Shown here piece by piece: positions 16,321 to 24,519 of a DNA stretch of 64,000 bases (positions are counted from its first letter, which is position 1; each line of letters opens with the position of its first letter). A model generated the notes under the pieces. The model was not told the DNA's origin and ran no database searches. It worked only from the letters and a program-made list of their open reading frames with translations. Origin of the DNA: Paracoccaceae bacterium (GTDB taxonomy: Bacteria; Pseudomonadota; Alphaproteobacteria; Rhodobacterales; Rhodobacteraceae); contig QWDA01000008.1 of NCBI GenBank assembly GCA_003605175.1, forward strand, positions 62,001 to 126,000. Reading direction: 5' to 3'. A program made the position numbers and the translations under genes.

Positions 16321-19074
16321 CTAGAAGTTCACCTCGTACCTGCCACCAAGCTTGTACGAATTCTGCGAGTCCATTGTTGCATCGGCACTCAGGGATCCGG
16401 CGCCGATCGGCCTGGACAGGCTGGCGCGGAGCGAGCCACTTGAATAGCTGCTGCCGCGTTCTCCCGTGACCTCGACGGAATACTGGAATGCGCCCGAATT
16501 CTCGGCCGAGCCCAGCTCAAACGACGCACCGAAACCGCAGTCGCCGTCAAGGCCGCCCAACTCTTCGTAGCAAGCCATGCGCGGCGTCAGGGCCAGGGTC
16601 ATTCGATCACCATCAAAAGGCCGTTCCGCGCGAATCTCCGCGAAGACCCTGCCGCCGCTGACGGCATCCAGCTCCAGCGTTCCGGTCTCGGAAACGCCCG
16701 AAAGCGCAGCTTCGACATCGACACTGCCGCCAGGCGAATAGGCGTAGTCGAAGCCCACGCGCGGCGACAGCGCATAGGCCCGGTAGTCGAACTCGCTGGA
16801 CAGTGCCGCGCCCGCGAAGCCGGCGAAATACTGGTAGTTGCCGGTCGCCGTGATCGTTCCAAGCGCGTCGTCGAAGGCCAGATCATACTCGTGAATTCCG
16901 GTGGCTCCGCCCAGGTGATAATCTAGGAAGAGATTGTCGCGCAGACGCTCGGCCCCATAGATTCCGGCATTGAGTCCGACGCCGTCGATCGTTCCGGATG
17001 CCGTCGTGTCGATGTCGCTATGGCTGCCATAGGCCCCGATGAAATAGCCCCGAACGCTATCTCCATCGACAAACCGCTCACGCCGGAAAGCGAGGCTCAG
17101 CGCGCCCTGGGTCAAGCCGCGATCGGTTTCGGTGTAGTGCAGGGAGCCTTCGACAATCGTCCAGCGATCCGCATGGCAATCGTAGCTTTCGCTATCGAGA
17201 TTGCCGGTCGCGGACACCCCGGAATCATCCGCGTTCAGGGTGAAGCCGGGCAAGGATCCGCCGCTCTCCGAGCATTGGCGATCAAGGTCATCCGCCTGGT
17301 CTCCGATCAAGTTGAAGTCGACACGGCGGTTCAGAGCCTTGCCCGCCGCGCTGCCGTTGGTCGCAACCGGGCGGGATTCGCCATAGCCCCGTGCCTCGAA
17401 CCCGGTCGTATCGACGCCACGCTGCATCAGCGCGTGCAAGACCGCCTCCACCCGGCGCTGGCTCAGGCCGACATTATAGGCATCGGAAGCGTCGCTGTCG
17501 GTGTGCCCGGCGATCTCGAAGGCGCTTCCCCGGCAGCTTGCGAGAATCGAGGCGATCTCATCCAGAACTTCGTCGCTCTCGGGCTTGATGATCGACTTGT
17601 CCGTGTCGAAACGGATCGCCCGGGCTTCAAGGCTCGCGGCGGCGGCGCATTCCCGACCGGTCCGCGACTTCAGCCGTTCCAGCGCGCCCGCCGCATATCC
17701 TTCCATGACTTCGCTCTGCATGCCCATCGTGGCAGCGAGATCATCCTCCAGGATGGTCAGAAGCTCCTGTTCGATGCGCGGGATGAATGACGAACCGATG
17801 CCCACCACCACTGTCGCCGTCGCGCTGTCGCAATTGGTCGGGTTAATTTGGTCGCAAAGCTGATAGGTGATGTCATAGCTCCCGGCAGGGGTGCCGGCGG
17901 GCACGGTCACCGTGCCATCGTCGGCGATCGTGACGCCGGTCATGCCATCATCATCGGTGACGGTGATCGTGGTCTCCGACCCATCCGTCGCCACGGCGCT
18001 GCCGCCCAGCGTATCATTGTCCAGAACCGAACCGGCGGTGCCACCCGAAAGCCCGTCAACGGGGCTGCCCGAATAATCGTCATCGACGGCATCGATGGTG
18101 GGCGTTTCAACGACGATTGTGGCGGTTGCGGAATCGCAATTGGTGCCATCGTCTTCGTCGCAGAGATCATAGACGATATCATAGGTCCCGGCAGGCGTGC
18201 TGGCGGGGATATTGATCGTGCCGTCATCATCAATCGTGACGCCGGTCATCCCGTCATCGTCGCTTACAGCGATCGTTGTGTCCGAACCGTCCGATGCCGC
18301 GGCGACGCTGTTGACCGTATCATTGTCAAGGACCGAACCCACGGTATCGCCATTCAAACCGTCGACGGGTGTGCCGGAATAATCGTCATCCACTGCGTCG
18401 ATAACATCGGGGCAGGACGAGGGAACGAAGGTCAGCGAGGCTTCGTCAAAGTTCACGTTATTGCCCATGCTGACCACATAGGAATAGGTCTGACCCTGGG
18501 TGAGGGCCACGGACGCCGAAGTGAAATGCCAGCTGTCCGGACGGCCGGAGATGGCCGGCATGGTGGCGGTGGCTGTCGATCCTGTGACAACCGCGCCGGC
18601 CAGGCCCGTGCCTTCGCGCAACAGGATCGTACCCGTTTCGGGACCGCCGCCCGTGGCGGCCGTGCGAAGCGAGAAATAGCCGGAAAGCGTGTAATCCACG
18701 TCGGAGGGGTTGGTCCCACAGGCCGGGACGGTGAAGGATTGATAGAAATCGTTCGAACCGTTGGCCACGTCGAGATAGTGCTGAAACACCCCGTCACCCG
18801 CGCCGGTTCCGCCATTCTGTGCATCGAAATCGGGGCCGTAGGTAATGCCGCTGAGATCGGGCGCAGGCGCGCCGTTGACGCGGACGACATTGGGATCGTT
18901 GCCGACACCGATGGTCCAGGGCGAAATCGAGTGTCCGACATTGTTGCCGTAACTCGAGGGAGGGCTGTCTTCGAAGCCAGGATTGAGGATCAGGTTCTGG
19001 GCGTCAGCGTCAGTGACCGTGAAGGACCAGCCAAGCAGAGCGGCCAGGGCCGTCCGAACCGCAGCTTTCCGCAT
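16321..19074 (-). CDS. Large surface protein: Ig-like repeats, OmpA domain, C-terminal beta-barrel
   Basis: 917 residues from ATG 19074, which gives a clean signal peptide (MRKAAVRTALAALLGWSF...DADA-Q); an upstream ATG at 19149 with an AAGAAAG site would add 25 residues. Order: N-terminal DUF642/lectin-like region (about 26-220, LILNPGFEDSPP); two near-identical 100-residue domains (about 223-426, each opening IDAVDDDYSG); helical linker; OmpA peptidoglycan-binding domain (about 480-590, RFDTDKSIIKPESDEVLDEIA, GHTDSDASDAYNVGLSQRR, NRRVDFNL); Cys-containing spacer; then about 260 residues of alternating strands ending YEVNF, like an autotransporter barrel. Probably an outer-membrane surface or adhesion protein. 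Flanked on both sides by IS5 remnants. Confidence 0.85.
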   Translation of the reverse strand: MRKAAVRTALAALLGWSFTVTDADAQNLILNPGFEDSPPSSYGNNVGHSISPWTIGVGNDPNVVRVNGAPAPDLSGITYGPDFDAQNGGTGAGDGVFQHYLDVANGSNDFYQSFTVPACGTNPSDVDYTLSGYFSLRTAATGGGPETGTILLREGTGLAGAVVTGSTATATMPAISGRPDSWHFTSASVALTQGQTYSYVVSMGNNVNFDEASLTFVPSSCPDVIDAVDDDYSGTPVDGLNGDTVGSVLDNDTVNSVAAASDGSDTTIAVSDDDGMTGVTIDDDGTINIPASTPAGTYDIVYDLCDEDDGTNCDSATATIVVETPTIDAVDDDYSGSPVDGLSGGTAGSVLDNDTLGGSAVATDGSETTITVTDDDGMTGVTIADDGTVTVPAGTPAGSYDITYQLCDQINPTNCDSATATVVVGIGSSFIPRIEQELLTILEDDLAATMGMQSEVMEGYAAGALERLKSRTGRECAAAASLEARAIRFDTDKSIIKPESDEVLDEIASILASCRGSAFEIAGHTDSDASDAYNVGLSQRRVEAVLHALMQRGVDTTGFEARGYGESRPVATNGSAAGKALNRRVDFNLIGDQADDLDRQCSESGGSLPGFTLNADDSGVSATGNLDSESYDCHADRWTIVEGSLHYTETDRGLTQGALSLAFRRERFVDGDSVRGYFIGAYGSHSDIDTTASGTIDGVGLNAGIYGAERLRDNLFLDYHLGGATGIHEYDLAFDDALGTITATGNYQYFAGFAGAALSSEFDYRAYALSPRVGFDYAYSPGGSVDVEAALSGVSETGTLELDAVSGGRVFAEIRAERPFDGDRMTLALTPRMACYEELGGLDGDCGFGASFELGSAENSGAFQYSVEVTGERGSSYSSGSLRASLSRPIGAGSLSADATMDSQNSYKLGGRYEVNF
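17795..18405 (-). repeat. Tandem duplication inside the surface-protein gene
   Basis: Two consecutive units of about 305 bp (about 18102-18405 and 17795-18101) encode IDAVDDDYSG(T/S)PVDGL...GSVLDNDT...DDDGMTGVTI.DDGT..(V/I)PA.TPAG(T/S)YDI.Y.LCD...TNCDSATAT(I/V)VV. High similarity at protein and DNA level suggests recent internal duplication. Confidence 0.85.
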
Positions 19075-19261
19075 TGAAGTCGCTGGGATTACGCCGTTTT
19101 TCCAGAAATAGCCCCGAACTCCGCACACGGATTGGCAAACTGCTCGCATGGTCACTTTCTTCTGCTTCGGGCCCGACAGGCCTGCCGATGGTCGTGCTCC
19201 GTGTCCGCTTGCATTCTGGCAGGAAGATGCCCGGATTCGGTATGATTTTTGACGAATTTTA

Positions 19262-19896
19262 GGTAATCTGGCGTTAACCAGTGCAAAAGGGAACAGGCTG
19301 ACGTTGGGACATCTGTCCTACCGGATCGCCATCTGGCGCCAGTCCTCTATGCGGCAGTTCTCGATCCTGTGCGGGTCACGGTAGCGGGTCGCGTTGTAGC
19401 CCCGATACGCCAGCGTGTATCTTGCGTGCGGCGGAACCTCCCGCAGCGCCGGCGCGCCGATTTGGTCGCTGCGCTGGCCTGCTGTCAGGAACATCCGCAA
19501 CCGGCGGCCAAAGACATCGGCGACGGCATGCGGCTACGAGTTCAGTCCACCCCTGGTGCGCCCGATCAGGCCTCCGCGCGCTTCTTTTTCGGCTCCAGAC
19601 CGGAGGCGGTGCTGCGGGTCTTCAGGTGGGTCATGTCGATCATGAGCATGTCTGTTTCGCCGCGCCCTTCGGCCATTCCGGAAGCATCCGGGCGATGACT
19701 TCCTCATCCCGCGTTTCCAGCGGTTGTACAGAGTCTCCGGCGGACCATGGCCGGCGGGTGCGTCCCGCCGCATCAAGCCACTTCGGTTGATGAAGTATTC
19801 CACTCGCCACAGGCGGCCGCCGCCTCACGGCTTGCCGCGGGACTTGGGAAAGAAGGGCTCAGGTTGCGCGTCAGTCAGAATGGAAAGATCGCTCAT
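19262..19896 (-). pseudogene. IS5-family transposase, decayed
   Basis: Minus-strand pieces in several frames assemble into an IS5-type transposase: MSDLSILTDAQPEPFFPKSRGKP then stop; FINRSGLMRRDAPAGHGPPE and TLYNRWKR; HDRHDPPEDPQH; EKEARGGLIGRTRGGLNS; RMFLTAGQRSDQIGAPALRE; HRIENCRIEDWRQMAIR, where a stop replaces the Tyr of the usual (R)YDRC ending. Multiple frameshifts, stops and internal losses mean it is inactive. It is in the same orientation as the fragment at 16115-16316. Confidence 0.85.
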
Positions 19897-19908
19897 GCCT
19901 CCGTCTTT

Positions 19909-19950
19909 GGAGCCGTGAACCAGGACCAGCGACCGAGATCATTGCATCCC
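19909..19950 (+). repeat. 42-bp direct repeat, copy 2 (IS end)
   Basis: Counterpart of 16275-16316, beginning GGAGCCGTGAACCAGGACCA. It lies just upstream of the decayed transposase start at 19896. The following bases to 20046 hold no gene. Confidence 0.75.
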
Positions 19951-20046
19951 GGCCGCAAGGCCTTTGGATGGCTATTGAAGCACCCCGAAGGGCTTTGGCT
20001 GCGCAAGTCGGAACCGGAGAAGCCCATCGGCCTCTCCTCGGCGGCG

Positions 20047-20952
20047 TCAGCCGCAGACATCCAGGCTGTCGGCCATCTCCCGCAAGAGCGCCGGATAGAA
20101 CCCCGGCCCGGGCGCGATATCCCGTCCGATCGGGTCGAGCGTGACGGCCTCGGCCCCGGTCCCCTCGAGCAGCGCCGCCGAAAGCCCCGCGTTCGCGTCG
20201 GGTTCAATCAGGAGACAGGCCACGCCTTCCTCCGCGATCCGCGCCCGGAGCGCCGCCATCGTTGCCGGCCCCGGCGCCGCTCCGTCGCCCGGCGAAAGCG
20301 CCCCCAGCGAAGTCAGCCCGAACCGGGCTTCGAAATACTGGGTCGCATCGTGAAAGAGAGCTACTGGCCGCCCCCGCATCGGCGCCAGTTCGTCACCGAT
20401 CGCCACTGCCTGCGCCGCGATCTCTGCCGCGCCAGCCTCGGCATTGGCTCGGTATGCGGCGGCATGTTCCGGATCGGCCGCAGCCAGCGCCTCGGCAATC
20501 GCCCCAAGCCAGGCGCGCCCGTTCTCCGGGTCGAGCCAGGCATGGGGGTCCATTCCGCCATGATGGTCGTGCTCGTGTTCTTCCGCGCCGCCTGAAAACG
20601 GCGCTCCCTCGCGGAACGGCAACAGCACCGTCCCAGGGGTCTCCAGAAGCTCGACCCGGCGCGCATCTCCCGCCAGGGTCTCCAACGGATGCGCCAGCCA
20701 GGGCGTCAGTTCGGGCCCGACCCAGAACACCAGATCCGCCCCCTCCAGCGCCTCCGCTTCGGAGGGCCGCATGGCGTGGTGATGCGGCGAAGCGCCGGGC
20801 GGGAGCACCAGATCGGGCGTTCCCACTCCCGCCATGACCCGCGACACAAGGCCGTGGACCGGCAGGATATCGGTCGCGACCCGCGGCACCTCGGCCCAGA
20901 CAGCCGGGGCGACAAGGAGAAGGAGGGCGCTGGAAAGGGAACGGGAGATCAT
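20047..20952 (-). CDS. znuA: Zinc ABC transporter periplasmic binding protein
   Basis: 301 residues from ATG 20952 (MISRSLSSALLLLVAPAVWAE signal peptide). Cluster A-I metal-binding fold: VATDILPVHGLVSRVM, PGASPHHHAM with the first zinc His, a short His-rich loop EEHEHDHHGGMDPHAWLDPEN carrying the second, ALFHDATQYFEARFG the third, and LLIEPDANAG the acidic end. Divergent from zur, sharing a Zur-type operator. Delivers zinc to ZnuBC encoded on the other strand. Confidence 0.93.
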   Translation of the reverse strand: MISRSLSSALLLLVAPAVWAEVPRVATDILPVHGLVSRVMAGVGTPDLVLPPGASPHHHAMRPSEAEALEGADLVFWVGPELTPWLAHPLETLAGDARRVELLETPGTVLLPFREGAPFSGGAEEHEHDHHGGMDPHAWLDPENGRAWLGAIAEALAAADPEHAAAYRANAEAGAAEIAAQAVAIGDELAPMRGRPVALFHDATQYFEARFGLTSLGALSPGDGAAPGPATMAALRARIAEEGVACLLIEPDANAGLSAALLEGTGAEAVTLDPIGRDIAPGPGFYPALLREMADSLDVCG

Positions 20953-20963
20953 GAGACAGCTCT

Positions 20964-21014
20964 TGTATAGTATAACATTACATGCACTTGTTAGACCGGA
21001 TAACATAACATATC
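20964..21014. promoter_or_regulatory. Zur operator region between znuA and zur
   Basis: Two dyads. Site 1, 20964-20982, reads on the minus strand TGTAATGTTATACTATACA, very close to the bacterial Zur box (AATGTTATANTATAAC). Site 2, 20999-21014, is GATAACATAACATATC, a weaker AT-rich palindrome. Placed in the 88-bp divergent gap, this would let zinc-loaded Zur repress both znuA and its own operon. Confidence 0.7.
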
Positions 21015-21040
21015 AATCCCGAAACAGCCGGGCACGCCCC

Positions 21041-21523
21041 ATGGACACCATCGGATTCGACCGCCACGATCACGCCGCCTGCATCGCCGAGGGCCTCTCG
21101 GCGGCCGAGGCGCGTTGCCGAGAAGCGGGGCTCCAGCTTACACCCGTCCGCCGTCGGGTGCTCGAGATCCTGCTCGAGCGCCACCGCGCGCTCGGCGCCT
21201 ACGAGATCCTCGATATCCTGCGCGAAGAGGGGCTCGGCTCACAGCCGCCCGTCGCCTATCGTGCGCTCGACTTCCTGCAGACCCAGGGCTTTGCCCATAG
21301 GATCGAAAAGCTGAACGCCTTCATCGCCTGCGCCTCCCCGGGCGAGGCGCATGACCCGGCCTTCCTGATCTGCCGCGCCTGTTCGGCCGTCGCCGAGGCC
21401 CAGCAGGAACCTTCCAACAGCGTCCTCGGCCGCAAGGCGCGCGGGGCGGGCTTCCTGATCGAGAATACGGTGCTCGAGGCCGAGGGAATCTGCCCGAACT
21501 GCCGCGCGGGCGCCCGGCCATGA
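21041..21523 (+). CDS. zur: Zinc uptake regulator, Fur family
   Basis: 160 residues. Winged helix LTPVRRRVLEILLERHRALGAYEILDIL and VAYRALDFLQTQGFAHRIE, then the structural zinc site CRAC...CPNC and FIACASPGEAHDPAFLICRACSAVAEA. Starts at MDTIGFDRHDHAACI; the open frame upstream runs through the operator and is not coding. Represses zinc uptake genes when zinc is plentiful. Followed by znuC with ATGA overlap. Confidence 0.92.
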   Translation: MDTIGFDRHDHAACIAEGLSAAEARCREAGLQLTPVRRRVLEILLERHRALGAYEILDILREEGLGSQPPVAYRALDFLQTQGFAHRIEKLNAFIACASPGEAHDPAFLICRACSAVAEAQQEPSNSVLGRKARGAGFLIENTVLEAEGICPNCRAGARP

Positions 21524-22278
21524 GCCTCGTCGAGATCCGCGACCTCACGGTCCAGCTCGGCGGCCGAACCATCCTCTCGGGCATCACCATCTCGGTCGAA
21601 AAAGGCGAGATCGTCACCATCGTCGGCCCGAACGGCTCAGGCAAGTCGACGCTCCTGAAGACGATCATCGGCGCGCATCGCCCCACTGCCGGACGGATCG
21701 CCCGCAAGAAGGGCCTCCGCCTCGGCTACGTCCCGCAGAAGCTCCATCTCGACCCGACCTTCCCCGTCACCGTCCGCCGCCTCCTCGATCTGCCCCGCCG
21801 CGTCCCCGACACCGAGGCCCGGTCCGCCCTCGCCCGCGCCGGCGCGGAGGCTCTGGCCCCGCGGCAGCTCGCGGAGCTTTCCGGCGGCCAGATGCAGCGC
21901 GTCCTCCTCGCCCGGGCGCTCCTTTCCGACCCCGAGCTCCTGATCCTCGACGAGCCCACCCAGGGCCTCGACCAGCCCGGCTCGGCAGCCTTCTACGAAC
22001 TCATCGCCATGCTTCGGCGCAACCTGGGCTGCGCCGTCCTGATGGTCAGCCACGAACTCCATGTCGTGATGGCCGCTTCCGACCGGGTGATCTGCCTCAA
22101 CGGCCATGTCTGCTGCGAAGGCGCGCCCGCGCACGTTGCCTCGGCACCCGAATACCGCGCGCTGTTCGGCTCGGGCACCCATGGCGCGTTGGCGCTCTAC
22201 CGGCACGACCATGACCATGCCCACGACCACGACCACGACCACGACCACGCGAATCACCATGACGAGCCCGCCCAATGA
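21520..22278 (+). CDS. znuC: Zinc ABC transporter ATP-binding protein
   Basis: 252 residues. Walker A GPNGSGKST (about 37-45), signature LSGGQMQRVLLARALL, Walker B LLILDEPTQGLDQPG, switch His in MVSHELHVV. Unusual C-terminal tail (about 225-252) made almost only of His and Asp, encoded by tandem CAC-GAC codons, which probably binds zinc. Overlaps zur and znuB by 4 bp each. Confidence 0.94.
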   Translation: MSLVEIRDLTVQLGGRTILSGITISVEKGEIVTIVGPNGSGKSTLLKTIIGAHRPTAGRIARKKGLRLGYVPQKLHLDPTFPVTVRRLLDLPRRVPDTEARSALARAGAEALAPRQLAELSGGQMQRVLLARALLSDPELLILDEPTQGLDQPGSAAFYELIAMLRRNLGCAVLMVSHELHVVMAASDRVICLNGHVCCEGAPAHVASAPEYRALFGSGTHGALALYRHDHDHAHDHDHDHDHANHHDEPAQ

Positions 22279-23078
22279 GCCTGTTCGACAGCTTCCTCAC
22301 CCGCGCCGCCTTCGCCGGGCTCGGCGTGGCGCTCGCCGCCGGTCCGCTCGGCTGTTTCGTGGTCTGGCGGCGCATGGCCTATTTCGGCGACGCCACCGCC
22401 CATGCCGCCATCCTCGGCGTCGCGCTGGCCCTCGCGCTGCAGATCCCGGTCTTCGCCGGCGCGCTGATCCTCGCCCTTGTGATGGGTGTGGCTGTCGTCG
22501 GGCTCGCCGGACGCGGCCATGCCGCCGACACGCTGCTCGGCGTCCTCGCCCATTCGGCGCTGGCGCTTGGCCTCGTCGCGGTGGCCTTCCTGCCCGGTGT
22601 GCGGATAGATCTCATGGCCTATCTCTTCGGCGACATCCTCGCGGTCGGCCGCTTCGATCTCGCGGTGATCTGGGGCGGCGCGGCGCTGGTGCTGGCACTC
22701 CTCGCCTGGCGCTGGCAGGCGCTCCTCACCGCCACGCTCGACCGTGACCTCGCGGCCGCCGCCGGTATCGACGCCCGCCGCGAGGAACTGGTCCTCACCG
22801 TGGCGCTCGCACTTGTCGTCGCCGTGGCAATCAAGGTCGTGGGCGTCCTCCTGATCGCCGCACTCCTCATCATCCCCGCCGCCGCGGCCCGCCCGTTCGC
22901 AACCACACCCGAACGCATGGCGGCCCTCGCCGCTGCCCTCGGCGGCGTTTCGGCACTCGGCGGCCTCGCCCTCGCCTTCCATTTCGACACGCCCACCGGC
23001 CCAACCATCGTCACCCTCGCCGCCGCGCTTTTTGGTGCCGCGAACGCGGCTGGCCGCCTGACATTCGGGTCACGCTAG
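22275..23078 (+). CDS. znuB: Zinc ABC transporter permease
   Basis: 267 residues, about eight membrane segments, ABC-3 family. Recognisable GPLGCFVVWRRMAYFGDATAHAAILGVAL near the N-terminus and VGVLLIAALLIIPAAAARPFATTPERMA. Last gene of zur-znuC-znuB. The 266 bp between it and the next gene contain no recognised feature. Confidence 0.94.
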   Translation: MSLFDSFLTRAAFAGLGVALAAGPLGCFVVWRRMAYFGDATAHAAILGVALALALQIPVFAGALILALVMGVAVVGLAGRGHAADTLLGVLAHSALALGLVAVAFLPGVRIDLMAYLFGDILAVGRFDLAVIWGGAALVLALLAWRWQALLTATLDRDLAAAAGIDARREELVLTVALALVVAVAIKVVGVLLIAALLIIPAAAARPFATTPERMAALAAALGGVSALGGLALAFHFDTPTGPTIVTLAAALFGAANAAGRLTFGSR

Positions 23079-23344
23079 CAGGACAGGACCGGCATCGTTT
23101 GACGATCCGTCTCGGCGGGCACTTCCGGCAAGCGCGCAAGGAACCCGGCTTGGGGGCGCCAGGCCGGCTCTGCAGCAAGCGGGCCCGCGGCATGGAAGGC
23201 CGGGCGCAACGAATATCGCCTGATTGCCCAATCCTTTGGCCCCTCTGAGGGTTGAGCGCGAGGGCAGATGTCTTTTCGGACAATGCCCCGTGCGCGCAAT
23301 GCCCGTCTTCGAAGCGGAAGGTCCGGCGCGGCTGGCCCGGTTCG

Positions 23345-24313
23345 TCAGCGCCTCTGGGGCTCACTTCGTCGGGGGTTGGAACGCGTGCCCGGCGTGGCCC
23401 CGCTGCCCAGAGCCGAGATGGCGGCCACGATCCTTCGGAAGCTGACTCGCGCCCGCTCCACGCTGTGCCGCGCCCGGAGATAGCCGTGCACGAGGCCCGG
23501 TTCCGAGCGCCATTGCGCTGCGCCACCCGCGTTCGCGATTGCTGTTGCATAAGTGCGGCCATCCCCCGCCACCGGATCGCACTCGACCGAGATCACGATG
23601 CTCGGCGGAAGCCCGGCAAAGCTCTCGGCCCGGAGCGGCATGCAGCGCGGGTCGTCCAGAAGGCTCGCATCGCCGCCGACGCGGATCTTGCGGTAGTAGA
23701 GGCACTCTGCCCGGGTCAGCATCGGCGCCTCGGCGTGCAGCTCCATGCTCGTGCTCTCGGGCGATAGGCCCAGGGCGGGATAGACCAGCACCTGCCCCGA
23801 GGGGCGCCGTGCCGCGCCCCGGAGCGCGTGGGAGAGCCCCGCGCAAAGGGTTCCACCCGCGCTGTCGCCCACGAGCACGATCGGACCAGACACCCGTGCC
23901 CCGAGATCCTCCCAGGCCGCCATCGCGTCGTCGAAGTCCGCCGGGAACACATGCTCCGGCGCCAGCCGGTAATCGACCGCCGTCAGGTCGAACCCGGTTC
24001 CCGCGCACAGCTCGGCGCAGATATCGTCATGGCTGTCGAGCCCTCCCACCACGAAGCCCCCGCCATGGAAGAAGAGGATATGGGCCGCACCGCCCCCCAG
24101 GCTGTAGTCCCGCACCGGCACTCTGCCCGCCATCCGGTCGCACGCGGTCACGCCGGGCGGATGCGGCACGTGAAACGCCCGGCACATTGCATTGTAGAAA
24201 TCCCGCTGCTCGGCAACGCTGCGGGTCGCGGTATCGGGCGGGTAACAGGCCTCACTCCGGGCAATGAATGCCCAGGTCTCACCGTCGATGATCTGTCGGT
24301 AGTCAGGGGTCAC
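23345..24313 (-). CDS. Alpha/beta hydrolase, hormone-sensitive-lipase type
   Basis: 322 residues from GTG 24313 (VTPDYRQIIDGETWAF); the open frame upstream lacks homology. HSL-family esterase: oxyanion motif FFHGGGFVVGG (about 83-92), nucleophile GDSAGG (about 138-143), acid in SVECDPVAGDG and His in LVHGYLR. The catalytic triad is complete. Divergent from the CocE-type hydrolase across 206 bp, so a shared promoter region is likely. Substrate unknown, probably short-chain esters. Confidence 0.85.
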   Translation of the reverse strand: MTPDYRQIIDGETWAFIARSEACYPPDTATRSVAEQRDFYNAMCRAFHVPHPPGVTACDRMAGRVPVRDYSLGGGAAHILFFHGGGFVVGGLDSHDDICAELCAGTGFDLTAVDYRLAPEHVFPADFDDAMAAWEDLGARVSGPIVLVGDSAGGTLCAGLSHALRGAARRPSGQVLVYPALGLSPESTSMELHAEAPMLTRAECLYYRKIRVGGDASLLDDPRCMPLRAESFAGLPPSIVISVECDPVAGDGRTYATAIANAGGAAQWRSEPGLVHGYLRARHSVERARVSFRRIVAAISALGSGATPGTRSNPRRSEPQRR

Positions 24314-24519
24314 GGCGCCCTCGGGGTTGCTTCGACCGAGAGCCTGTTCCCGACAGCCATGGCGGGAACAGGCTTCCGGCCTCTCGCAGATGAAGCTGCG
24401 CACGATCGGGCTGATCTGGCAATGGCCCCAGCCGCGCAACCTCGTGCAATGGTGAAGAAGGGCGAACCGGTCCATACTCCAACCGAGTTGAGATTCGTCG
24501 GGACGGGACTGACTGTAGC

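Noticed and set aside
22204-22262. Short tandem repeats in znuC considered as a CRISPR or VNTR locus
   Set aside because: They are in-frame His-Asp codons of the ZnuC tail; there are no spacers.
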